A DNA stretch of 47,165 nt from Chitinophagaceae bacterium (lineage in GTDB: Bacteria; Bacteroidota; Bacteroidia; Chitinophagales; Chitinophagaceae): contig CANJQU010000022.1 in assembly GCA_947476485.1 (NCBI GenBank), positions 1-47,165 of the forward strand, in the 5' to 3' direction. This document shows positions 15,327 to 22,353 of the stretch, one piece after another. The notes below the pieces were generated by a model. That model did not search any database. It saw only the letters and a program-made list of their open reading frames with translations, and was not told the origin of the DNA. A program made the position numbers and the translations under genes. Each line of letters begins with the position of its first letter. Positions within the stretch are counted from its first letter, which is position 1.

Positions 15327-15690
15327 TTTTCTCTTCTTTTCCCGGCTTTAAATATTTTTTCTGTTGCAGATCATACAGATCAAATTCGCCCTCTTTTTTG
15401 CTAAGCAAAAAGCCACGGCTACCATTCTCCGGTACGATCAAGGTGAACTTCTCTGAAGGATAGGCATTTTGCTGAAACAATATTTCGATTTCCACCGGTC
15501 CGGGGCTGAGCTCTGAAATGATGCAGTAGTTCTTACCATACCTGGGCAACATTCGGCCGTGAAGTTTCACGTAGAAGGGAGTGGTCTTATCTCCCTGGAT
15601 ATACAAATAAGATAATGGTTGCGCAAAAACATTTGATACGAACAAAATGAAACAAGTAACGACAAAAATGCCCCTGGCGCGAACTACCAT
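15316..15690 (-). CDS. Small secreted protein of unknown function
   Basis: A 124-residue protein with a signal peptide (IFVVTCFILFVSNVFAQP). The mature region SYLYIQGDKTTPFYVKLHG, then NYCIISELSPGPVEIEIL and FTLIVPENGSRGFLLSKKEG, reads as short beta strands. I believe similar short domains occur in other Bacteroidota envelope proteins that share the YIQGD...PFYVK...G pattern, but I cannot name the family. The charged tail (KYLKPGKEEKNDH) is encoded by the overlap with the next gene, a lipocalin-like lipoprotein. A joint role is likely. Confidence 0.55.
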   Translation of the reverse strand: MVVRARGIFVVTCFILFVSNVFAQPLSYLYIQGDKTTPFYVKLHGRMLPRYGKNYCIISELSPGPVEIEILFQQNAYPSEKFTLIVPENGSRGFLLSKKEGEFDLYDLQQKKYLKPGKEEKNDH

Positions 15691-15735
15691 TTCCTGCTTT
15701 ATTTTTTGAAATTTTCTCTTTGGAATTTCTCTTTG

Positions 15736-16245
15736 CTATTCAAGCTCTATCAGCACGGCCCCTTTTTCTACCGCTGTTCGTTCAGCCACCTTAATTGCTT
15801 TTACGGTAGCTGTTGCACTTGCTTTGAGGATGTTCTCCATCTTCATTGCCTCTAATATCACCAGGGCATCACCCTTGTTTATCTGCTGACCGGGTGTCAC
15901 CAGCACTTTGAGCACCATACCCGGCATTGGCGCTTTAACGGGCTCTGCCTTCTGCATAGAACGCAGATCCATGCCCATATTGCTCAGCAGCAGATCTATC
16001 GGCTCCTGTATGTTTGTCTTATACAATTGTCCGTTGATCCTTACGGTTACCTCCTTGTTCTTCCGGTCGGTCTTTTCAATGACAGCAGTATAACTTTTAC
16101 CATTGTGCAATATGCTGATCAACCCGTTTGGCTGCCATGCTGCATCCCAACCAGCCTGTCCGGCAGGCAGGTCATTTATTACATAACTTCCGCCTTCCTC
16201 TTTTATAGAAAAGACATTCTTATCATTTACCGTGACCTGTAACAT
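15736..16245 (-). CDS. Biotin carboxyl carrier protein (biotinyl/lipoyl domain)
   Basis: Carries biotin for a biotin-dependent carboxylase. The C-terminal biotinyl domain (about residues 101-169) has the EAMKMEN motif with the biotinylated lysine at residue 135. It also has the conserved APMPGMVLKVLVTPGQ strand region. The N-terminal part resembles the carrier subunit of acyl-CoA (e.g. propionyl-CoA) carboxylases or the decarboxylase gamma chain. Residues 26-32 read LPAGQAG, encoded by a palindromic repeat (see 16150-16170), and are probably a foreign insertion into a surface turn. No carboxylase subunits are adjacent. A -7 box is at 16270-16277. Confidence 0.88.
   Translation of the reverse strand: MLQVTVNDKNVFSIKEEGGSYVINDLPAGQAGWDAAWQPNGLISILHNGKSYTAVIEKTDRKNKEVTVRINGQLYKTNIQEPIDLLLSNMGMDLRSMQKAEPVKAPMPGMVLKVLVTPGQQINKGDALVILEAMKMENILKASATATVKAIKVAERTAVEKGAVLIELE
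16150..16170 (-). repeat. In-frame palindromic repeat inside the biotin carrier gene
   Basis: The plus strand reads CCAGCCTGTCCGGCAGGCAG here, a GC-rich near-palindrome centred on TCCGGC that encodes LPAGQAG on the minus strand. To my knowledge similar LPAG(R/Q) peptides encoded by CCTGCCGGACAGGC-type repeats occur scattered in Bacteroidota proteins. Only one copy is visible in this window. Confidence 0.55.
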
Positions 16246-16269
16246 TACTGCAGTTTAAATTAATTGGGA

Positions 16270-16277
16270 CAAAAATA
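16270..16277 (-). promoter_or_regulatory. -7 promoter box for the biotin carrier gene
   Basis: Minus strand TATTTTTG (TAnnTTTG), 25 bp before the ATG at 16245. Confidence 0.45.
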
Positions 16278-16328
16278 GGGATTTGGCATTGTATCAGGAA
16301 CCCTTGATGCAAAACCAGCCAGAATCAA

Positions 16329-16724
16329 TTACGAACGCTGACTTTTAAGTGTTTCCAAATAGTCCGGGATGCCGTAATCGATGAATATCTCTTCGTCCTT
16401 CGCTATCGGGCGGAGTGCAGTAATAATCAGTTCACTGTCTTGCGCAGACATCCCGTCGTAGAACTGCAACTCATATTTTGCATTGGCAGGATCCTGGTTG
16501 TTGTACAAAGAACCAAAACCGAGCGCCATCATAGTCCCCTCCGCCTCATGTGCATATAAATAGTTCCCTAATACGGTATTCATGGCGAGTGTTGTGTCCT
16601 TAGGGGATAATATTAATATGGGGCAGACTTCAATAATCTCTCCCTTCTTTAGTTTTGCAGATGCAAACACTCCCCTACCTGCATTTTTTATACCTGACTT
16701 TGCTACGTAAATCTTAATTTCCAT
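16329..16724 (-). CDS. SET-domain protein (putative protein-lysine methyltransferase)
   Basis: A 131-residue protein consisting of little more than a SET domain. The N-terminal GIKNAGRGVFASAKLKKGE is the classic SET start. LGFGSLYNNQDPANAKYEL provides the NHS-like motif region (here YNN), and the C-terminal AKDEEIFIDYG is the ELTYDYG equivalent that helps build the active site. SET enzymes transfer methyl groups from S-adenosylmethionine to lysines of proteins. The target in this bacterium is unknown. It lacks the pre- and post-SET cysteine clusters of eukaryotic enzymes, as usual for small bacterial forms. Confidence 0.85.
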   Translation of the reverse strand: MEIKIYVAKSGIKNAGRGVFASAKLKKGEIIEVCPILILSPKDTTLAMNTVLGNYLYAHEAEGTMMALGFGSLYNNQDPANAKYELQFYDGMSAQDSELIITALRPIAKDEEIFIDYGIPDYLETLKSQRS

Positions 16725-16814
16725 TCTTAATTCCTAAATTGTTATTGATCCAGGACGGAAAGGTCTGATTATTTGGCGACATTATTGTATCGTGCGATAT
16801 AAGAAAGGGTATTT

Positions 16815-17870
16815 TTATGCCGAGGTCCTGTCCAGGGTAAAGCCGAATGAGGATCCGACGCCAACTTTACTCCTCACATTTACAGTCTGCCCGTGAGCCT
16901 CTACTATGTGCTTTACGATTGCAAGGCCCAGTCCGGTGCCACCTATAGCGCGCGCCCTGCTGCGGTCGGCACGGTAGAAACGTTCAAAGATGCGCGGCAG
17001 GTGCTCCTCTGCAATGCCCGGGCCATCATCCGATATTTCTATGTACACATGCTTATCGTCCATTTCATAGCAGCCCGCTATTACAGAACCCTGGTCATTG
17101 CCATACTTAATGGCGTTTTCAACGAGGTTCACAAGCACCTGTTTTATTTTTTGCTTGTCAGCTATTACAAGTACAGGACGTTCTGTTCCTTTCTTGAATA
17201 TCAGTTGTATGCCCCGGTCCTTTGCTTTCAGTGACAGTTCCTCATACACATCCTTTATCAGATCCTGTATCACAAAGGTCTCCTGGATCACCGGTATTTT
17301 TCCCGATTCCAGTTTTGATATTTCGTCCAGGTCATCCACCAGGCGCACCAGCCTGTCTATACTCTTGGATGCATTTGTAAGGAATTTTCTATTCACCTCT
17401 TTATCTTCCAGTGCGCCACCTAATAAGGTGTCCACATATCCCTGGATGGAAAAGATAGGGGTCCGAAGTTCATGCGCAAGGTTCATTAAGAACTCTTTCC
17501 GGAATTGCTCATTGGCCTGCAGCACTTCTATCTCATCCTTTCTTTGTGTGGCCCACTTCTCCACATCCTCGCTCACTTCTTCTATGGATTTTTGAGGCAG
17601 AATATTCTTGTAAAAGAACTCTTCTTTCTTGGTAGCCTTGATCTGGTATATGAACTTATATATGATCTTGATCTTACGGTATATGAACCGTTGTAGCGTA
17701 TAATAGTAAATGGCATAGACAACAATAAATGTAGACCCAAAAACTACTACCGGCACGTACCATTCCTGGTGCAGCAACAGGCTAAGCAATGCATTGGCAG
17801 CCGCTATAAGTACAGCAGTGATAAATGATAAGAGACGCGGAGAGAGATTTTTTGTATCCAGTACGGACAT
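16815..17870 (-). CDS. Sensor histidine kinase, PhoR-like
   Basis: Membrane sensor kinase of 351 residues. Two helices (about 12-33 and 38-58) enclose a very short external loop, so it probably senses the membrane or a partner rather than a large ligand. A coiled linker leads to the H box (NLAHELRTPIFSIQG, phospho-accepting His133). The ATPase domain is complete: N box NLVENAIKYG, G1 box DDGPGIAEEHLPRIFERFYR and G2 box GGTGLGLAIVKHI. It follows the response regulator gene on the same strand, 180 bp away, and should be its partner. The architecture is like PhoR but without a PAS domain. Confidence 0.93.
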   Translation of the reverse strand: MSVLDTKNLSPRLLSFITAVLIAAANALLSLLLHQEWYVPVVVFGSTFIVVYAIYYYTLQRFIYRKIKIIYKFIYQIKATKKEEFFYKNILPQKSIEEVSEDVEKWATQRKDEIEVLQANEQFRKEFLMNLAHELRTPIFSIQGYVDTLLGGALEDKEVNRKFLTNASKSIDRLVRLVDDLDEISKLESGKIPVIQETFVIQDLIKDVYEELSLKAKDRGIQLIFKKGTERPVLVIADKQKIKQVLVNLVENAIKYGNDQGSVIAGCYEMDDKHVYIEISDDGPGIAEEHLPRIFERFYRADRSRARAIGGTGLGLAIVKHIVEAHGQTVNVRSKVGVGSSFGFTLDRTSA

Positions 17871-18050
17871 GTGGCTAAGTTAACTAAAAAAGAAACCCCA
17901 ATCCATAAAAAGGAAGTAGTTTATGATAAACATCCGGATCTCAAAAACCGCATCGGGTAGTACCGAAACTCCTTAAAAAGAAATCAAATGCGCAACAACT
18001 CGGCAGCGTGTGCAAAAGAATAGCCCCTATTTTCACAAACGGAAAGTGCG

Positions 18051-18737
18051 TTACTCCATCTCAAACTTATAACCTACACCCTTTACGGTAGTTATAAGGT
18101 CGATTCCAACCTTCTGCCGGATCTTACGGATATGGACGTCTATTGTGCGGTCTCCAACGATCACATCTGTGCCCCATACCCGCTGCAGTATTTCATTGCG
18201 CAGGAAAACACGGCCAGGTTTGGATGCAAGGAGTGATAAGAGTTCGAATTCTTTTTTGGCGAGCAGTATATCAACACCCTTGTAAGAAACAGTGAATTTG
18301 GTCTTATTTATTTCGAGGTCGCCAAAGGTTTGCTTTTGCTCCTGATCGTCATCCTTTCGGAAGCGACGGAGTGCAGAGCCAATGCGTGTTGCAAGCAGCT
18401 CTGGCTTGATGGGTTTAGAGATGAAATCGTCGGCGCCTATTTTCAGTCCCTCGATTTCATACTTCTCGTCGTTGAGCGCAGTAAGAAATATAATGGCCGT
18501 ATCATCAAATTCATGCATTGCCCTGAGCTCCCTGATGGTCTCAATACCATCCTTATTGGGCATCATTATGTCAAGGAGAATAAGATCCGGCCTGAAATCC
18601 TTTGCCTTCCGGATAGCTTCTACCCCATCCTTCGCCGCAGCGATAAGGTAGCCCTTACTTTTTAAATTATAACTAATGAACTCGACTATATCCGGTTCAT
18701 CGTCAACAATCAGAATTTTGCCCGGGAATACTTCCAT
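18051..18737 (-). CDS. OmpR/PhoB-family response regulator
   Basis: A 228-residue two-domain regulator. In the receiver domain the acidic pocket is in ILIVDDEPDIVEF, the phospho-acceptor Asp56 in DLILLDIMMPNKDG and the conserved lysine in DDFISKPIKPELL. The C-terminal winged-helix DNA-binding domain carries KKEFELLSLLASKPGRVFLR and DRTIDVHIRKIRQKVG, then ends KGVGYKFEME. It would be phosphorylated by the histidine kinase encoded downstream and switch target promoters. The signal cannot be deduced; PhoB-like naming is by architecture only. A candidate promoter box lies at 18758-18765. Confidence 0.94.
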   Translation of the reverse strand: MEVFPGKILIVDDEPDIVEFISYNLKSKGYLIAAAKDGVEAIRKAKDFRPDLILLDIMMPNKDGIETIRELRAMHEFDDTAIIFLTALNDEKYEIEGLKIGADDFISKPIKPELLATRIGSALRRFRKDDDQEQKQTFGDLEINKTKFTVSYKGVDILLAKKEFELLSLLASKPGRVFLRNEILQRVWGTDVIVGDRTIDVHIRKIRQKVGIDLITTVKGVGYKFEME

Positions 18738-18757
18738 AATTTCACCAAATCGTTTAT

Positions 18758-18765
18758 CAAAAGTA
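18758..18765 (-). promoter_or_regulatory. -7 promoter box for the two-component genes
   Basis: Minus strand TACTTTTG (TAnnTTTG), 21 bp before the regulator ATG. A TTTTG lies upstream (18782-18786) with a 17-bp gap, slightly shorter than usual. Confidence 0.45.
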
Positions 18766-18842
18766 CCTGCTCTGCATTAAGTCAAAATGAACCCCGCATT
18801 ATGGAATTGTTAAGCCTCGCCCAAAACAGCTACAAAGCAACA

Positions 18843-18884
18843 ATGCGGTAGCGGAAAATGTTAGTACATCTCTCACTACCGCAT
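18843..18884. terminator. Possible terminator hairpin after the coiled-coil gene
   Basis: ATGCGGTAG (18843-18851) and CTACCGCAT (18876-18884) form a perfect 9-bp stem with a 24-nt loop, just past the stop at 18909. No clean T run follows on the minus strand, so function is uncertain. Confidence 0.35.
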
Positions 18885-18908
18885 CGTTTGTTTTTATGCA
18901 ATGTGTTA

Positions 18909-19841
18909 TTATTTCAACGTCACTGAGCCACTACCAACTTTATAACCCTCGCTGTATACCTCTATTGTAAATGCGCCTCTCGGATAATCGCCATCCTGCT
19001 TCCAGTCGGCCATTACATTCTTCAATGGCTGACCTTGTGTTAGCGGCACTCCTTTCACCAGAGAGAAAGACATCTGGTCGCCCTTGCTCGTATTGAGCAT
19101 ACCCGAGCCATTTGCAGGACTGGTAAGTATGTTGCCATCGGGCGACATGATACGGAGATAAAGCTGCTTGGTACCACTTTCAGCGATCCTGTTCTCGTCA
19201 ATATCAAACATGATCCGCAGCACGTCCACTTTCTTAGCCTTTGTTGTCTCTTTTTCCTTACCGTTTCTTTTCAGGTGAATGGGCTCCATGCGTATGTTCG
19301 ACACAGTTAGCACAGACGCCAGCCTTTTAATAGCTGCATTCTGAGATACCGTAGAGTCGCGTTCTTTCGTCAATGTTTTATTCTGCCCGGTGAGCACTGT
19401 ATTTTCTTTCTCGAGCTCAGCTATACGAGCTTCATATTGTTTGCTCTTGTCATTAAGCGTATTGATCATTTCGCGGGCCTGTGCCAGTTCAGCCTTTGTT
19501 GATTTTTCATTACGAAGTACCGCAGATATCTGGTTGCGCAGCTTTACCATTGCTTCTTTATCACCCTGCAATGCACTATCCATCTTCGCATTCTGGGTGG
19601 TGAGCTGGTCTATCTTTGCTGATGCAGCATCAAAATCTGACTGAAGCGATGCACGGTCTGTATTCACCGAATCTATCTGTTGCTGCTTTTGCTTCAGCAC
19701 AACATCATTATCTTCCGCCATTTTGTTCTTGCTCATAAACAGGTAAATGCAGCCTGCCAGCAAGATCAAAATAACTACCCAGTAAATGATGGAATTATTC
19801 TTTTTTGGCTGTTGCGGGTTAGTTTCATTAATTTGGCTCAT
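18909..19841 (-). CDS. Membrane-anchored coiled-coil protein
   Basis: A 310-residue protein with one membrane helix near the N-terminus (IIYWVVILILLAGCIYLFM) after a polar leader. A long coiled coil follows (about residues 45-165, with repeats such as ESKQYEARIAELEKENTVLT-like heptads). The C-terminal globular domain from about 185 onward (VDVLRIMFDIDENRIAESGT, KQLYLRIMSPDGNIL, GAFTIEVYSEGYKVGSGSVT) looks beta-sandwich-like. It probably projects into the periplasm. I do not recognise a named family. It is divergent from the exonuclease gene at 19954; a minus-strand TATATTTG at 19930-19937 may drive it. Confidence 0.6.
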   Translation of the reverse strand: MSQINETNPQQPKKNNSIIYWVVILILLAGCIYLFMSKNKMAEDNDVVLKQKQQQIDSVNTDRASLQSDFDAASAKIDQLTTQNAKMDSALQGDKEAMVKLRNQISAVLRNEKSTKAELAQAREMINTLNDKSKQYEARIAELEKENTVLTGQNKTLTKERDSTVSQNAAIKRLASVLTVSNIRMEPIHLKRNGKEKETTKAKKVDVLRIMFDIDENRIAESGTKQLYLRIMSPDGNILTSPANGSGMLNTSKGDQMSFSLVKGVPLTQGQPLKNVMADWKQDGDYPRGAFTIEVYSEGYKVGSGSVTLK

Positions 19842-19953
19842 AACTTACTTTCTTTAGTTTAGCGTGGTTAAAAAATTAATCCTTGGTTAGTATAACTTTG
19901 TGAGTATAGTGATTGGATTAAAGTTTGCACAAATATAATATACACTTTTTAGA

Positions 19954-20679
19954 ATGGAGCAACTAAAAGGGATTTTGTTTATTGATATAGAAACCGTGCC
20001 AGTGATGCACAGTTTCGATCAGCTATCAGATGCCATGCAGGCGGAGTGGATCAGGAAATCAAAATCATTAAAGAGCTCAAGTGACGCGATCGCAGACCCA
20101 GCAACGCTTTTCGGGGAGCGCGCAGGTATCTTTTCGGAATTTGCAAAGGTGGTTTGCATCGGGTTCGGCAGCTTGCAGCCAGATGGTAAAACATGGAAAA
20201 TGCGGTTAAAATCGCTGGTAAATGATGATGAGAAAATTTTGTTAAATGACTTCTGCACAGTCATTGAGCGGTTTTCAAAGCACTTTAAAGACATCCGGTT
20301 TTGCGGGCACAACATCAGGGAATTTGATATCCCCTTCCTTTGCCGTCGCATGGTTATCAACAATATTGCCTTGCCGGACTGTATGCAGGTATCAGGTAAA
20401 AAGCCATGGGAGGTGACCCATTTAGACACTATGGAGATGTGGAAATTCGGCGACTATAAAAACTATACTGCGCTCTCTTTGCTTGCAACTGTACTCGGTA
20501 TACCGTCGCCAAAATCAGATATCGACGGCAGCCAGGTTGCGGGTGTTTACTGGGAAGATAATGACCTGGAGCGCATAGGTAAGTATTGCCTGCAAGATGT
20601 ACTCACCAGCGCCAAAGTATACCTGCGGCTGAAAGGAATAAACAATATAGAACCGGAACCCGTGTTTGTAACAGACTGA
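19954..20679 (+). CDS. PolB-type 3'-5' exonuclease-like protein
   Basis: A 241-residue RNase H-fold nuclease related to the proofreading domain of DNA polymerase B. The DEDD-type acidic residues are visible: ILFIDIETVP (Exo I), CGHNIREFDIPFLCRR (Exo II), and YCLQDVLTSAKVY (Exo III), with the WKFGDYKNYTALSLLATVLG stretch between. This stand-alone family is common in Bacteroidota and is predicted to trim DNA or RNA 3' ends; its biological role is unsettled. A TAACTTTG box at 19893-19900 may be its promoter. It converges with the TPR signalling cluster. Confidence 0.85.
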   Translation: MEQLKGILFIDIETVPVMHSFDQLSDAMQAEWIRKSKSLKSSSDAIADPATLFGERAGIFSEFAKVVCIGFGSLQPDGKTWKMRLKSLVNDDEKILLNDFCTVIERFSKHFKDIRFCGHNIREFDIPFLCRRMVINNIALPDCMQVSGKKPWEVTHLDTMEMWKFGDYKNYTALSLLATVLGIPSPKSDIDGSQVAGVYWEDNDLERIGKYCLQDVLTSAKVYLRLKGINNIEPEPVFVTD

Positions 20680-20699
20680 TACCTCAACTATATCAGCGC

Positions 20700-22253
20700 C
20701 TACTTGCTGCCTTCCGTGCCCGGCTTGGGTTTCGATGGCTCGTAAAGCTCTATGGTGTCATCTGCAAGTGTTATTACCTGCATGATGCTGTTGTCAAGGT
20801 CTTCTACGGCGCGGTTGATCTGGGGAGTTATGTCCTTGCAAAACTCTTCCGGTGTCAGAAATTCCATAATGGTCATTGCCCCCATGACCCGTGCAAGCGG
20901 CTCTCGCATTTTGTGTGCGTTGTACTGCACCAGCTCCACTAACTTTCTGCTGGCGTGCGATAGCTTCTCATTGCTCTCCTCCAGTTCCTTTGTACGAACC
21001 TCGATCGTATGCTCCTGCTCATTAACTAATTTTTTAATGATGTTGTTTGCCCGGTACTTCTGCCGGTATGCCAGATATGATATCAGCGCAATCACCAGGA
21101 GGAAACTCGCAAAAGCGATGGCTGCAAAGCGCATGCTCCGTTCCGTTTTCAGATTCGCTGCGTTTATCTTTTCTGTATTCCTTTTATCAGCCTCCAGCCG
21201 GAGCCTTGCCTGTTCACTCTGTGCACCCAGTTTTTCAAGTTGATTTTTCAGTATCTCTTCCTCAAATTTCTTCTTAGCTTCTGCCTCGGCTGTAATTCGT
21301 TTAAACTCACTTTCGAGGAGTTGTTCCTTAAGCCGCCTCTGTTCTTTAAGTTCAGACAATTCTTTCTCCGAATTTGCCGACATCTCCTTTTTTTCATACT
21401 CGCTGGTAATCGCTGCCTTAAGCATGTCTTCCCTGGCTTTCAGGGAATCCGTCGGGTCTTTGTATACATGACCATCGTTGGCTGTAATTGCCGCCGCGGT
21501 AACAATGTTCTCCAATTCCTGTTTGATCTTCAAGGCTTTGAAGCTGTTCCCTACCGTCATTGAATTTTCGCCGATACTATTGTAAAACGATGCAACATCC
21601 GTGGAGTTAACCAGCCTGAATGCGTTAAACAGGTATTCCTTCGCATTGGTATAGTCTCCCAGGTCCTCATAACAAATGCTGATACTTGCTGAAATCCGTG
21701 CAATTTCAGTTTTATCATCCAGCTCTTTCGCTGTCTCCAATGCCTTAAAATAATAGCTTAGGGATTTGTTGAAATTGCCAAGCTCTGAAAACGACAGGCC
21801 GATATTTTTATAGACACTTAGCAGTTCTTTCTTATCCCCGGTGCCTTCCTTCAGTTTCAGTAAGTTAGTAAGCGCTCCTTTGAAATCGCCTTTGTACAGG
21901 TAATTTGTAGAAAGGCAGTAGTAAGCGCCATCAATACCCTTCTTCCATTTTATTTTTTCGGCAAGAGCAAGAGAAAACTGGCCATACTTGATACCTTCAT
22001 CTACACGGCTCCTGGAGTAATTCAATGACAGCGCCTGGAGCAGGCTGACCTTATCGGAATCGTCTTTTTTTCGGAAGTAGTCGGAATTAAGTTCTCTAAG
22101 CAGGGAGTCGGTCAGAGCCGGCCCTTGTTTTTGGGCATAGCCACTAACACCGGTCATTAACACTAAAATACTGAGCAGTATAATTCTCACAAGCGCACAG
22201 GTCAATTTAAAGGCAAAATAACTGATATTTATCAGCATATTACGCATTAGCAT
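20700..22253 (-). CDS. TPR/coiled-coil membrane protein with a lone histidine-kinase dimerisation segment
   Basis: A 517-residue protein. The N-terminal hydrophobic signal (ILLSILVLMTGVSGYAQ) is followed by five or more TPR-like repeats (about 60-240), a charged coiled coil and a membrane helix (FAAIAFASFLLVIALISYLA). The cytoplasmic tail RTKELEESNEKLSHASRKL leads into VQYNAHKMREPLARVMGAM. That piece resembles the H box of histidine kinases of this type (NAHxxREPLARxxG), but no N, G1 or G2 ATPase boxes follow before the natural stop. It is clearly related over its sensor half to the cyclase at 24521-26455. It may be a phosphorelay partner or decoy. Confidence 0.7.
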   Translation of the reverse strand: MLMRNMLINISYFAFKLTCALVRIILLSILVLMTGVSGYAQKQGPALTDSLLRELNSDYFRKKDDSDKVSLLQALSLNYSRSRVDEGIKYGQFSLALAEKIKWKKGIDGAYYCLSTNYLYKGDFKGALTNLLKLKEGTGDKKELLSVYKNIGLSFSELGNFNKSLSYYFKALETAKELDDKTEIARISASISICYEDLGDYTNAKEYLFNAFRLVNSTDVASFYNSIGENSMTVGNSFKALKIKQELENIVTAAAITANDGHVYKDPTDSLKAREDMLKAAITSEYEKKEMSANSEKELSELKEQRRLKEQLLESEFKRITAEAEAKKKFEEEILKNQLEKLGAQSEQARLRLEADKRNTEKINAANLKTERSMRFAAIAFASFLLVIALISYLAYRQKYRANNIIKKLVNEQEHTIEVRTKELEESNEKLSHASRKLVELVQYNAHKMREPLARVMGAMTIMEFLTPEEFCKDITPQINRAVEDLDNSIMQVITLADDTIELYEPSKPKPGTEGSK

Positions 22254-22353
22254 TGTTATTGCCTTGTAAATATAACTTTTTTTTACTGATCCTTTCTTAT
22301 TTATCCGGGAGCATGGTAAGACCTGCTACTCCCGTTTGCAATAGATATCTTCG

